DNA of 62,894 nt from assembly GCA_036403235.1 (NCBI GenBank), contig DASWRI010000016.1:1-62894 (forward strand), given 5' to 3'. This document shows, piece after piece, positions 8,940 to 16,814 of the stretch. The notes under the pieces are model-generated. The model was given only the letters and a program-made list of their open reading frames with translations, was not told where the DNA came from and did not search any database. The DNA comes from JBGTFE01 sp036403235 (lineage in GTDB: Bacteria; Acidobacteriota; Blastocatellia; Pyrinomonadales; Pyrinomonadaceae). Within the stretch, counting starts at the first letter, position 1. Every line of letters starts with the position of its first letter. A program made the translations under genes and the position numbers.

Positions 8940-9255
8940 ACCTAACCTAAGCTAAATCTTATTATACCTTACTGACCTTGCTCTTGTGCGAGAGTTTTAC
9001 GAGTTGAAATACTTAAAGCATTTTGGATTATAGCACCGAAACCGGAGATTTCAAGTTTTATTTTATGATTTAAAAGTCAATAAAAACGGGGGCGAAATCC
9101 ATCGTAAAAAACACCGAAAAGCCAAGTTAATGAAAATAGAGGACTTATAATTTACAAAAATTTAACGTGAAATTAAAATTTTATCAAATAATTTTTACGA
9201 CTTCGGCGCGATGTAGTATATTAGCTAATTTATTTGATAGTATTTTCAATAAGTT
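8940..9255. promoter_or_regulatory. Divergent intergenic region with a dyad-flanked promoter for the receiver-like gene
   Basis: This 316-base A+T-rich stretch has no gene. On the plus strand, TTTACG (9194-9199) and TATATT (9217-9222), 17 bases apart, form a plausible promoter. A perfect 10-bp inverted repeat, TATCAAATAA at 9182-9191 and TTATTTGATA at 9230-9239, brackets that promoter, which could be an operator pair. The rest is featureless. Confidence 0.45.
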
Positions 9256-9714
9256 ATGAGCATTTTACGCAGTTTGATGATAAAACTCGGTTTGGCTGAC
9301 TTTAAGGTCGAGCGCACGCCGATTTCAGTTTTTCTTCTCGACGACGACCGGCGGCGTCACCGCTGGTTTCAAAAAAGATTTGCGGGCGACGATATCGACA
9401 TCGCCGAAACGGTCGAAGAAGCAAAGGAGTTTTTAAAGGAAAACACATACGACGCGATTTTTCTCGACCACGATTTGCTTCCGCATCATTACGAATCGAA
9501 CGACCACAACGACTTTGCTACGACCGGCTACGCGATTGCCGAATTCTTAGACGAAAACCGCAACTTGCAGCGCGCCGCCACGATTATCGTCCACACGCGC
9601 AACGCCGACGCCGCCATTCCGATGGTACAGAAAATTCGCGAATCCGGCCGAAGCTGCGAATACGTCGCCTTCCCGATGCTCGATTTGAAAATTAAAAATT
9701 ACTGGAAACGATAG
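9256..9714 (+). CDS. Orphan cyclic-phosphate-processing receiver (cREC)-like protein
   Basis: 152 residues with a receiver-like fold: acidic pocket LLDDD (29-31), then IFLDHDLLPHH (Asp71, Asp73). It lacks the normal receiver Thr/Lys pattern. Instead it has TTGYAIAEFL (90-98) and IIVHTRNADAAIPM (about 111-123). That combination (LDHD, TGY.IA..L, H..N) is what I associate with the cREC family, a receiver variant proposed to act on cyclic phosphates or nucleotides. There is no DNA-binding or other output domain. No kinase or nucleotide-cyclase gene is adjacent. A classical response regulator is the alternative, but His113/Asn116 argue against it. Confidence 0.65.
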   Translation: MSILRSLMIKLGLADFKVERTPISVFLLDDDRRRHRWFQKRFAGDDIDIAETVEEAKEFLKENTYDAIFLDHDLLPHHYESNDHNDFATTGYAIAEFLDENRNLQRAATIIVHTRNADAAIPMVQKIRESGRSCEYVAFPMLDLKIKNYWKR

Positions 9715-9718
9715 GAGG

Positions 9719-9785
9719 TGAAAGCTGAAAACTGAAAAGTGAAAACTGAAAAGTAATTCCACTTTCAGTTTTCACTTTTTACTTT
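9719..9785. repeat. AAAACTGAAAAGTGA palindromic repeat between convergent genes
   Basis: Direct copies of CTGAAAACTGAAAAGTGA-like words on one side face ACTTTCAGTTTTCAC on the other, with a short AATTCC loop. It fills the gap between the receiver-like gene and the S41 gene, which converge here. The same word family is found at 8071-8118 and 43085-43183. A bidirectional terminator is the simplest use. Confidence 0.7.
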
Positions 9786-9797
9786 ATTAGTTAAATT

Positions 9798-10913
9798 TTA
9801 CTTTTTGCTTGTCTTTTTCAAATCATCGAGTTCTTTCTGCGTTCTTTCGATAACCTGCTTGAGCGCGCCTTTAAAATCTTCGTCTTTGGTTTTTTCAAAC
9901 GATTTATTTAAAGCGGTCAAATAAGCCGTTTTCAAAGCCTGTTCGGCCGGAACTTCGACGTCGGGCTTGACGCCCGTGCCTTCCCAGTTCGTTTTGGTAA
10001 TCGGGTTGATAGCGCGCCCCGTCGGGATAAAGACGCCGAAATTTTCCGACATTCTAAACGTCGTTCCCGGATTTGCGCCGCCGCCGGTCGTTTCGCCGAT
10101 AATCGTCGCGCGTTTTAAGGTTTTCAGGTTATTGGAAAATTCTTCCGCGCCCGAAAACGTGCGGCTGCTCGTCAAAACGTAGATGTCTTTGTCGCCGTAT
10201 TTCTTGCCGAGAACGGCCGGTTTTGTCCAGAATTCCTCGGTTTTGTTTTCGGGGCGAAAATATAAATCGTTGAGATGGACGGGTTTGTCGCCGAAAAGAT
10301 ACGAGCAGATGAGCGCCACCATCGCCGGGTCGCCGCCGCCGTTTTGCCGCAAATCGAAAATCAGAGCGTCGGTATTGCTGACGAAATTCATCGCCGCCGC
10401 GACCGTTTCCGCGCCCGCGACCGGGTCGGTAAATCCGCGCAAATCGATGTAGCCGATGTTTCCGGTCATTCGCTCGACTTTTTCAAAGCCGTAATTGATG
10501 CGCTTCAGATAATTGTCAAATTCCTTGACTTCTTCAGCCGACGGCTCGTCTTTTTTCTCGCGGACGGGAATCGGTTTGTAAGAATAGCGCACGCGCAGAT
10601 GCTTGTCGTGGCTGACGGACTGCAAATCGTCGGTCAGCTTTTTGGCCAAGTCCTTGGCGCTCGTGATGGCATCGTATTCCTTGTTTTTCAGACGAGCGCG
10701 AACGTCGGTTTCCATCTGCTTCGCCACTTCGGGGAAAACGTAATAATCGTTCAAATTTTTCAAAATATTGTCGATGACTTCGGTTCGAACTTTCGCGTCA
10801 ATCGTCAAATCGGGCTGTTCGACCGCCTGCTGCGCGACGATAACCGTATTGCCGATAACGATTATGATGATTGCTGCTGCTATGGATGCAAAAATGGACA
10901 GGTATTTTTTCAT
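9798..10913 (-). CDS. S41-family (C-terminal processing-like) peptidase, exported
   Basis: 371 residues from the ATG at 10913, chosen because GAGGAGT lies just upstream; a longer reading from 10952 would overlap the TetR gene. The signal peptide is MKKYLSIFASIAAAIIIIVI. The S41 protease core follows: IGYIDLRGF, the DLRQNGGGDPAMVALI segment, and the nucleophile serine in TSSRTFSGAEEFSNNL, followed by IIGETTGGGANPG. No PDZ domain is obvious, so it resembles the interphotoreceptor-retinoid-binding-protein-like branch of S41. The C-terminal tail is charged and coiled. The TetR gene lies 23 bases upstream on the same strand, so the two form a likely pair. Confidence 0.88.
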   Translation of the reverse strand: MKKYLSIFASIAAAIIIIVIGNTVIVAQQAVEQPDLTIDAKVRTEVIDNILKNLNDYYVFPEVAKQMETDVRARLKNKEYDAITSAKDLAKKLTDDLQSVSHDKHLRVRYSYKPIPVREKKDEPSAEEVKEFDNYLKRINYGFEKVERMTGNIGYIDLRGFTDPVAGAETVAAAMNFVSNTDALIFDLRQNGGGDPAMVALICSYLFGDKPVHLNDLYFRPENKTEEFWTKPAVLGKKYGDKDIYVLTSSRTFSGAEEFSNNLKTLKRATIIGETTGGGANPGTTFRMSENFGVFIPTGRAINPITKTNWEGTGVKPDVEVPAEQALKTAYLTALNKSFEKTKDEDFKGALKQVIERTQKELDDLKKTSKK

Positions 10914-10936
10914 ATAATTACTCCTCAAATTAAATC

Positions 10937-11545
10937 TTATTTTTCGCGGCAAATTAAGCCTTTTAAAAGCAAATCCGCCACGCGCCGGACTTTTTCTTCT
11001 ATCTCGCTGCGCTCGCCGAGCTCCTGCGTCGTTAAGCTGAAAGGCAGAAGAGAATTGGTCGCCAGCAGAAAAGTCTTCGCGGTTTCAATCGGATTTTCGC
11101 TTTCGAAAGCCTCGTTTTTATTGCCTTCCTCGATGACCGACGCAAAAATCTCCGCTTCTTCGGCAAAATAATGCTTCCGCCGCGCGAGCAGCTTCGGGCG
11201 AACGGCCGCGAGCAAATCGTTAAGGCTCTGCGTGTAATGCTGAACGCTGTCAAAGCGAAACAAAACACGCGTGATGAGCATTTTCCGCAATTTTTCCTCC
11301 GGCGAAATTTGCTCGGCGGCGATGTGCTTTAACTCTTCTTTGAGCCGGTCAATGATACGGTCGATATGCGACAGAACGATTTCCTCTTTGCTCGTAAAAT
11401 GCAGATAAATGCTGCCTTTCCCGATTCCGACTTCCTGCGCCAAATCGTCGATGGTCATTTTTTTATAACCGTGGCGCGATAAAAACAAATCGGTCGCGTC
11501 GAGAATTGCTTCCCGCACTTCTTTTGTCTGAACTCCGTTTCTCAT
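10937..11545 (-). CDS. TetR-family transcriptional regulator
   Basis: 202 residues. The N-terminal helix-turn-helix reads REAILDATDLFLSRHGYKKM, TIDDLAQEVGIGKGSIYLHF, TSKEEIVLSHID, a textbook TetR DNA-binding domain (about 9-60). The C-terminal part is helical and would bind an unknown ligand. It precedes the S41 peptidase gene by 23 bases and is probably co-transcribed with it, so it may control that gene and itself. The upstream region (11546-11652) contains ATTTCGGTCAAAT and TTGACCAAAATACG near the start, but no clean operator could be fixed by eye. Confidence 0.92.
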   Translation of the reverse strand: MRNGVQTKEVREAILDATDLFLSRHGYKKMTIDDLAQEVGIGKGSIYLHFTSKEEIVLSHIDRIIDRLKEELKHIAAEQISPEEKLRKMLITRVLFRFDSVQHYTQSLNDLLAAVRPKLLARRKHYFAEEAEIFASVIEEGNKNEAFESENPIETAKTFLLATNSLLPFSLTTQELGERSEIEEKVRRVADLLLKGLICREK

Positions 11546-11652
11546 ATTTACTTACTATTGACCAAAATACGATTTCGGTCAAATTAGAGAACGTATGTAA
11601 TTATTATTTGTTTCAAATTTTTGACTTGAAGAAAGAATTTAAGACGGAAACA

Positions 11653-11712
11653 AGCCACGAATAACACAATTTACACAAATAATAAAAAAAATAATTCGTG
11701 TAATTCGTGGCT
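11653..11712. repeat. CCACGAATAAC/ATTCGTGG palindromic repeat
   Basis: Imperfect inverted repeat: AGCCACGAATAACACAATTT on the left against AATTCGTGTAATTCGTGGCT on the right, around an A-run loop. It lies between the TetR gene start and the creatininase stop. Same family as 38329-38397 and 48822-48893. Confidence 0.75.
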
Positions 11713-11724
11713 AAGCGTTTGTTT

Positions 11725-12561
11725 TTACAAACCGGCCATATCCCATTTGCGGACGATTTCGTTAATCAGATTCGCGACTTTATCGGTAACTTTGACATAA
11801 TATTCGTCGGCTTTTTTCTGGTCGAATTTCGGATAGCCCTGACCTTTCTGGTAAAGCCCGATTGAAGACGGAAAAGGCATGGCCGACCATGTTCCCGCGG
11901 CCGGATACGCGGTCGCCAAATCGTCTTTGTAGAGGTCTTGATGAACGAGCGTCGGGTCAATCGCCTGGATAAAAGCCGTTTCATTGAGACCTGCGTGCCC
12001 GCCGTCCTCGCCGAAAATTTGTTTTGTCTCGTCCGAGGCAAACGACCACCAGTTTATGACCAGCGTCCGAACTTTTTTCTCGGTCGCAACTTCGGCCGCG
12101 ACGCTGTTTAGAACGGCCGTCTGCCCGCCGCCGTGACCGTTTAAGATGATGATGTTTTTGAAACCGTTTTTCGCCAGGCCTTCGAGAATCTGCTTGACGA
12201 ACGGTCGGTACGCCGATTCGGTAATTTGAAAAGCGCCCGGGTAGGCTTCCATCGCGCCGGTGATGCCGTAGGGAAGCGTCGGCGCAATCATCGCGTTTAC
12301 TCGCTGCGCGATGGTTTTGGCAATCGCTGTCGGCGCGGTGTTGTCGGCGCCGTTATTGATGACGCCGTGCGGCTCAAGCGTTCCGGTCGAAAGAAGGACG
12401 GTCTGGATTTTCGAAGGCACGACTTCCTTAAATTCCATCCAGTTAATTCTGTCCATCTCGCGCGTCGAGACAATGTCTTTTTTGTTTGAATTGGTAGTTT
12501 GTCCGAAAGCCGAAGCGGACAGCGAAAGAAACGCAAATATCGCGGGTAAAAAATTTTTCAT
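11725..12561 (-). CDS. Creatininase-family amidohydrolase, exported
   Basis: 278 residues with a signal peptide (MKNFLPAIFAFLSLSASAFG). Family landmarks are VLLSTGTLEPHGVINNGADN (metal-binding Glu, His, Asp), APTLPYGITG, IILNGHGGGQTAVLN and EDGGHAGLNETAF (further metal ligands). Creatininase-fold enzymes hydrolyse cyclic or linear amides with two divalent metal ions. Substrates range from creatinine to formamido-sugars, so the substrate here is open. An exported member is less usual than a cytoplasmic one. It lies downstream of the uricolytic operon on the same strand but behind a terminator; a link to nitrogen-compound breakdown is inference only. Confidence 0.85.
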   Translation of the reverse strand: MKNFLPAIFAFLSLSASAFGQTTNSNKKDIVSTREMDRINWMEFKEVVPSKIQTVLLSTGTLEPHGVINNGADNTAPTAIAKTIAQRVNAMIAPTLPYGITGAMEAYPGAFQITESAYRPFVKQILEGLAKNGFKNIIILNGHGGGQTAVLNSVAAEVATEKKVRTLVINWWSFASDETKQIFGEDGGHAGLNETAFIQAIDPTLVHQDLYKDDLATAYPAAGTWSAMPFPSSIGLYQKGQGYPKFDQKKADEYYVKVTDKVANLINEIVRKWDMAGL

Positions 12562-12615
12562 AATCTGAAATCTCCTTTATTTATTAGTTTGAGAAAATGA
12601 TAAAGCTTTGCGGAC

Positions 12616-12647
12616 AAAATAAAAAGGCTGCATAAAATACAGCCTTT
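12616..12647 (-). terminator. Intrinsic terminator of the uricolytic operon
   Basis: AAAGGCTG pairs with CAGCCTTT across a 9-base loop (12623-12647), and the minus-strand side continues with T-rich sequence. It lies 28 bases after the stop of the last operon gene, separating it from the creatininase gene. Confidence 0.85.
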
Positions 12648-12674
12648 AATAAAAATTCAAAATTCCCCGTTTGT

Positions 12675-14009
12675 CTATTTTTGACGATTCTGCAAAATTT
12701 TGACAAACGAGCCGGAGCGCAGTTCTTCGAGCGTCAGGCTGGTCAGGTTTTGCGCTTCCTGTTCGGTCAGAGCGCGGCAGTTTATCGCGCGCAGAAAGTA
12801 ATTAAGCAGTCCCTGCCCGGTCGCGGCGTCGTCGAAAACGTCGCCGACGAGCGTCGCCTGCGCCGCTTTTTCGACAAAGTTTCTGAGACGCTCGGAGGCG
12901 GCGTCCAATCCTTCGAGAAAAAATGTAAAAACGGCCGCATAGCGCGTCGGAAGCTGCGCCGGATGCAAATCCCAGCCCTGATAAAAAGCGTTTGCGAGCG
13001 AATGACGGATGTGCTGGTAATGAATTTTCCACGCGCGATGAACGACTGCCGCGTTTTCCGCTTTCTGTTCCGCCGTCAGCTCGCCCCGGTGCGGCGCGAC
13101 GGGCATAATATTGGTCGCGCCGTCCGAAAGCCAGATTCCCGTTCCGCCAAACGCGACCTGCATCATATTTCTGGCAAAATCGCACGCCGGGTGGAGCATA
13201 TCCTGATACGCGGCGGTGATGCTGCAGCTCGCCGTGTAATCGTATGTCCCGAAATGCGCCGCGATGCAGCGGCCGCGCGCGGCTTCGAGCATCTGCGGCA
13301 GATTCACCTCGCCGCGCTCGTTGATGATTGACTGCGTGGTTTCAATCATCATCTCCATTTTTAATGTTCCTTCGGGCAGATGCAGCGCGGGCTCAAGCGA
13401 GTCGAAAATGTCGACGAGCGCCGCGACCTGTTCGGGCGAGACGATTTTCGGCAGCGTGACGACGAAATTCTCCGGCAGACGACCGCCCGCGGCCTCGACG
13501 AGCGTCGTCAGAAATAAATCGAGCGTGCGAATGCTCCGCGCGTGCAGCTCTTCGGAAAACGTCTTGATGCGAATTCCTATAAACGGCGGCAAAGTTCCCG
13601 CTTCGAGGCCTTTGGCGACTTCGCGGGCGGCGGCGGCGGCGTGACCGTCTTCTTCCTCATCGGGACGCGTGCCGTAACCGTCTTCAAAATCGATGCGGAA
13701 ATCTTCGACCGGCTCGCGCGCGAGTTTTTCGCGCACGCGCTCGTAAATCGTTGCCGCAAAATCGTCCTGAAGATTGAGAACTTCGGCAAAAGTTTTTGCG
13801 TCCGGCGCGTAAGTTTCAAATGCGCGAACGGCGAGCGAGCCGAGCCTGACGGCCGTATCCGATTTAAAAAGATGCGCGCCGCCGTAAACCGTATGAACCG
13901 GCTGGCGGCGGCCCGATTCGCCCGGATAGCGATTGGCAAAAGCGGTGTGAGCCGTCGCGAGACGCCGCGTGATTTTCTGCATCGATGATTCTGAAAGCGT
14001 TGTTTTCAT
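12675..14009 (-). CDS. DUF6986-like protein of the aldolase/malate-synthase-like fold
   Basis: 444 residues. The sequence has HpcH/HpaI-aldolase and malate-synthase-like landmarks: FRIDFEDGYGTRPDEEEDGH (acidic metal site), LPKIVSPEQ, MEMMIETTQSI (metal-binding Glu) and HFGTYDYTASC. I recognise it as the DUF6986 type that is often found with urate-degradation genes. It is the last gene of the uricolytic operon, 29 bases after uricase. Since allantoicase yields ureidoglycolate and hence glyoxylate, a C-C lyase or synthase acting on glyoxylate would fit, but that is inference. No Ser/Thr-rich or export signal is seen, so it is cytoplasmic. Confidence 0.75.
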   Translation of the reverse strand: MKTTLSESSMQKITRRLATAHTAFANRYPGESGRRQPVHTVYGGAHLFKSDTAVRLGSLAVRAFETYAPDAKTFAEVLNLQDDFAATIYERVREKLAREPVEDFRIDFEDGYGTRPDEEEDGHAAAAAREVAKGLEAGTLPPFIGIRIKTFSEELHARSIRTLDLFLTTLVEAAGGRLPENFVVTLPKIVSPEQVAALVDIFDSLEPALHLPEGTLKMEMMIETTQSIINERGEVNLPQMLEAARGRCIAAHFGTYDYTASCSITAAYQDMLHPACDFARNMMQVAFGGTGIWLSDGATNIMPVAPHRGELTAEQKAENAAVVHRAWKIHYQHIRHSLANAFYQGWDLHPAQLPTRYAAVFTFFLEGLDAASERLRNFVEKAAQATLVGDVFDDAATGQGLLNYFLRAINCRALTEQEAQNLTSLTLEELRSGSFVKILQNRQK

Positions 14010-14038
14010 AGTAAATAATTATTAATAAATCTTTTTCT

Positions 14039-14884
14039 CTAACGACTCAGACGCGCTTCGATTAAACCGTGCGGCTCGTCGGTCGGCAAAAATATCTGAT
14101 TGCCGTTTTTTAATCCGAGACGCGCCAAATCGACGGGCAAATAATGTATGTTCGGCATTGAAAGCGCGATTTCCGTGATTTCCGGGAATTTTTCCAAAAC
14201 GGCTTCGCCCATCGCGTAAAGCGTGTGCTGGACGGAAAGACTATCGTGCGCGGCAAAAGTTTCGATAATCGCCGCCCGCGCGCCGCGCGAAATATTGGCG
14301 GCATCGGCGTCGGCGCTGGCGTATTTCCAGCTTGCTTTGACGGAAGTCGCAAAAATCCGGTCGGTCGTCTCCGGCAAAGTCGTGAATCGGTCTTTGATAA
14401 AGCCTGCAAAACCGGATTTCGTCGTTTTCAGGACGATTAAATTTTCGATGCCCGATTCAATCTCTGCGCCCGCGCGCGTCACGCTCGCTTTGGCGGTGCG
14501 TTTTTCGTCGCTCCCTTTGATAAAAGAATGGTCGTGCGATTGTTCGTCAAACGAGAGCCGCGTCCAGCCGTGCTCGTGGATTTCGACGGAAACGCGCTCG
14601 ACCTGCGTGTTGTTCGCCAGAAAATGATTTGCCAGACGCCGCGCAAAAGTCTCGATTTCCTCGATTTCCTCAGTTTCGGAGGCGAGCGCGTAAACCGTGT
14701 TCTTCATCGTGTCGGTCGGCAAAACCCCGCTGTTGTCGCCGACTGTGTGAACTTCGTAAAAATCGCCTTCGAACGCGATTTTTACGGTCGTTTCCTGTAT
14801 CTCGTGCCAATCGCCGCGCCGCGCGACTTTCATCAAACGCACGCGCGATTTGCCGTAATTGTTGTGAACTATTTTTACTGACAT
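14039..14884 (-). CDS. uox: Urate oxidase (uricase), cofactor-free type
   Basis: 281 residues, the usual length. Uricase landmarks: NNYGKSRVRL (active-site Lys), GVLPTDTMKNTVYAL (active-site Thr and Asp), RVSVEIHEHGWTRL, LVVLKTTKSGFAGF-like LIVLKTTKSGFAGFIKD, TLPETTDRIFATSV, and the C-terminal LSMPNIHYLPVDL with the Asn/His pair. The enzyme oxidises urate to 5-hydroxyisourate with O2 and no cofactor. The next two steps are encoded just upstream (HIU hydrolase, OHCU decarboxylase). The gap to the HIU hydrolase gene holds a TTTTTGG-rich palindrome. Confidence 0.96.
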   Translation of the reverse strand: MSVKIVHNNYGKSRVRLMKVARRGDWHEIQETTVKIAFEGDFYEVHTVGDNSGVLPTDTMKNTVYALASETEEIEEIETFARRLANHFLANNTQVERVSVEIHEHGWTRLSFDEQSHDHSFIKGSDEKRTAKASVTRAGAEIESGIENLIVLKTTKSGFAGFIKDRFTTLPETTDRIFATSVKASWKYASADADAANISRGARAAIIETFAAHDSLSVQHTLYAMGEAVLEKFPEITEIALSMPNIHYLPVDLARLGLKNGNQIFLPTDEPHGLIEARLSR

Positions 14885-14887
14885 AAA

Positions 14888-14957
14888 TTTTTAATGGTTT
14901 TCGGTTTTTGGTCTTTGGTTTTTGCAAAAACCGAAAATCCAAACCAAAAGCCAAAAT
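14888..14957. repeat. GGTTTTTGG-type palindromic repeat inside the uricolytic operon
   Basis: Direct words such as GGTTTTCGGTTTTTGG face CAAAAACCGAAAATCC and CCAAACCAAAAGCCAAAA on the other arm. It fills the 75 bases between the HIU hydrolase stop and the uricase start. It could affect relative expression in the operon by RNA folding. Confidence 0.65.
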
Positions 14958-14959
14958 TC

Positions 14960-15301
14960 TTAGCTTCCCCGATAAGTCGAGTAGCCGAACGGGCTTAAAA
15001 GCAGCGGAACGTGATAATGCTCCGAAGAATCGCGGACGACGAAAGCAATCGTCACCTGCGCGTAAAATCCTTCAATTGCGCGGGCGCGAAAATAAGTTTC
15101 GACGTCAAAAGTCAGGCGATAATCGCCTTTTGAGAATTCCGCGTCCGGCGCGAGCAAATCGCGCAGACGCCCGTCGTCGTCGGTCGCGCCTTTGCCGACG
15201 ATTTCCCAGCCCGTCGATGTTTGTTTTTCCAATCTGACGGGCACGCCGCGCGCCGGAAAACCCGTCGAAACGTCGAGAATATGTGTCGTGATTGCGCTCA
15301 T
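14960..15301 (-). CDS. uraH: 5-hydroxyisourate hydrolase (transthyretin-like)
   Basis: 113 residues, full length. It has THILDVSTGFPARGVPVRLE at the N-terminus (catalytic His), DDGRLRDLL, and the diagnostic C-terminal YSTYRGS, the hallmark of bacterial HIU hydrolases as opposed to true transthyretins. It converts 5-hydroxyisourate to OHCU. Its start is directly adjacent to the OHCU decarboxylase stop, so translation is probably coupled. No signal peptide; cytoplasmic. Confidence 0.96.
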   Translation of the reverse strand: MSAITTHILDVSTGFPARGVPVRLEKQTSTGWEIVGKGATDDDGRLRDLLAPDAEFSKGDYRLTFDVETYFRARAIEGFYAQVTIAFVVRDSSEHYHVPLLLSPFGYSTYRGS

Positions 15302-15820
15302 TTAAATTTCCGCTTGAAGCAGTTTTTTTAATCTGATTTCCGTTATTTTTTGCTGTTCGGCCGCTGCGACGCGAATTTCCGCACTCGATTCGTTCATCAA
15401 ACGCGCGCGGCAAATTTCAAGCATTTCTTCGGCGCTTTTGCCCGTCGCGCAGACAATAAATATAAACCCGAAACGCTCTTCATACAAACGATTTGCCTCG
15501 GCGAGCGTCTCCAAAACCGAATCGCTCGCCGCGTGCGTGCCCGACTGCTCGCCGCGCGACCATTCGGCGGACTGCGCCTTTTGCGCCGGCGCGGATTGGC
15601 GCGCGCCGATTTTCGGATGAGCCTTAAACGCTTCGAGCCAGTCTTTGGCGGCAAGATTTTGCCAGATTTGCGCGGCCTCGGCGAGCAGCGCGCTTTCACC
15701 GACAAACGGACGCGCTTCGGTCATTTTCCGCGCCCATGTGCGCGAGCCGCAGCAATCGAGAAATCTCGCTTCGGCAGTTTCCGGCGGCGCGCCGTTCAAT
15801 TTTTCCAGATTTTCGTTCAT
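15302..15820 (-). CDS. uraD: OHCU decarboxylase
   Basis: 172 residues. OHCU decarboxylase landmarks: LNGAPPETAEARFLDCCGS, RPFVGESALLAEAAQIW, the catalytic histidine in FKAHPKIGAR, AEANRLYEERFGFIFIVCATGKSAEEML, and the C-terminal EQQKITEIRLKKLL. It forms S-allantoin from OHCU. Its start overlaps the allantoicase stop by 4 bases (ATGA), and its stop abuts the HIU hydrolase start. Confidence 0.95.
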   Translation of the reverse strand: MNENLEKLNGAPPETAEARFLDCCGSRTWARKMTEARPFVGESALLAEAAQIWQNLAAKDWLEAFKAHPKIGARQSAPAQKAQSAEWSRGEQSGTHAASDSVLETLAEANRLYEERFGFIFIVCATGKSAEEMLEICRARLMNESSAEIRVAAAEQQKITEIRLKKLLQAEI

Positions 15821-16806
15821 TCAGCGATTCTGCCGTAAAGCCGCAGCCGGCTGACGCCGCCGTCGGGGAAAATATTAAAACGCGCGTGCGTGACCGCGCC
15901 GCAGTTTTTTAATTCGTCGACAAAAATGTGCCGCGTGTGCGCCTGAAGCTTGACGCTCGGCAGAAGCTCTCGCCAGACGATTTCGGAAGGATTTTCTCCG
16001 CTTCCGACTTCAATCGAACAGCTTTCGGGATAATTGCCCTTAAAATGCGACGTATCGACTTCGACGCGCTTGATGTTTCCGGCAGTTCCCAATTTAATCA
16101 CGCACCAGTCGAAACCCGCGCCGCGGCGGCGTTTTGATTCCCATCCGTCGCTCATGTCCTGCGCCTGCCCGGGCATAATCAAATTGTGACGATGACCGAA
16201 AAACATATCGCTCGCCTCCAAAACCGTTCCGCCGTGCTCGGCCGCCGCCAAATCGATTTCGCTTTCGCGGTTTTTGAGCGCTTTCCAATCGGGCGCGACC
16301 TCGCCGTACACGCGAAGCCGCGCGACGCCGCCGTCCGGATAGATTTTCAAACGCAGATGCGTCACGCGCTCCGGGTGATTTATCGCAAAAAGATTGTGTG
16401 AGTCGCCTTCGAGCTCTGATTCGGGCAAAATTTCCGTCCAGACGTTTTTCTCGTCGAGCAATTCTACGATTGTCGGCTGACCGTCAATCGCGCAGACTTC
16501 AATCGAGCAGTGCGAAGGGAAATTGCCGCGAAAAAAAGCAGTATCGACATCGACGCCTTCAATCACGCCAGATAAGCCGAGCCGAACGACGCACCAATCG
16601 AACTTTTCGTCGAGGCGCGGGCTACGACGGCGGCGCGTTTCCCAGCCGTCCATCCATTTTCCCAAATCCGTGTACTTGCCCTCGATAAAAATCGGCGCGG
16701 CCGGTTTGAGCAGATTTTCTTTCGGCGCAAAAAATTCGTCGTTGGCGAAAAGAACCGCTCCGCCGAGCTTTTCCGACGCTAAATCGATTTGTTCGGTAAA
16801 ATCCAT
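15817..16806 (-). CDS. alc: Allantoicase
   Basis: 329 residues built as the typical tandem duplication. The first repeat has DLASEKLGGAVLFANDEFF, MDGWETRRRR and FDWCVVRLG; the second has DLAAAEHGGTVLEASDMFF, SDGWESKRRRG and FDWCVIKLG. It hydrolyses allantoate to ureidoglycolate and urea. It sits 8 bases after the allantoinase stop and overlaps uraD by 4 bases. No ureidoglycolate lyase or urease gene is present in the window, so the last steps must be encoded elsewhere or differently. Confidence 0.95.
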   Translation of the reverse strand: MDFTEQIDLASEKLGGAVLFANDEFFAPKENLLKPAAPIFIEGKYTDLGKWMDGWETRRRRSPRLDEKFDWCVVRLGLSGVIEGVDVDTAFFRGNFPSHCSIEVCAIDGQPTIVELLDEKNVWTEILPESELEGDSHNLFAINHPERVTHLRLKIYPDGGVARLRVYGEVAPDWKALKNRESEIDLAAAEHGGTVLEASDMFFGHRHNLIMPGQAQDMSDGWESKRRRGAGFDWCVIKLGTAGNIKRVEVDTSHFKGNYPESCSIEVGSGENPSEIVWRELLPSVKLQAHTRHIFVDELKNCGAVTHARFNIFPDGGVSRLRLYGRIAE

Positions 16807-16814
16807 AATTTTTG

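Noticed and set aside
10275..11171. 298-codon plus-strand frame opposite the S41 and TetR genes
   Set aside because: Antisense shadow across two well-supported genes, with no family features.
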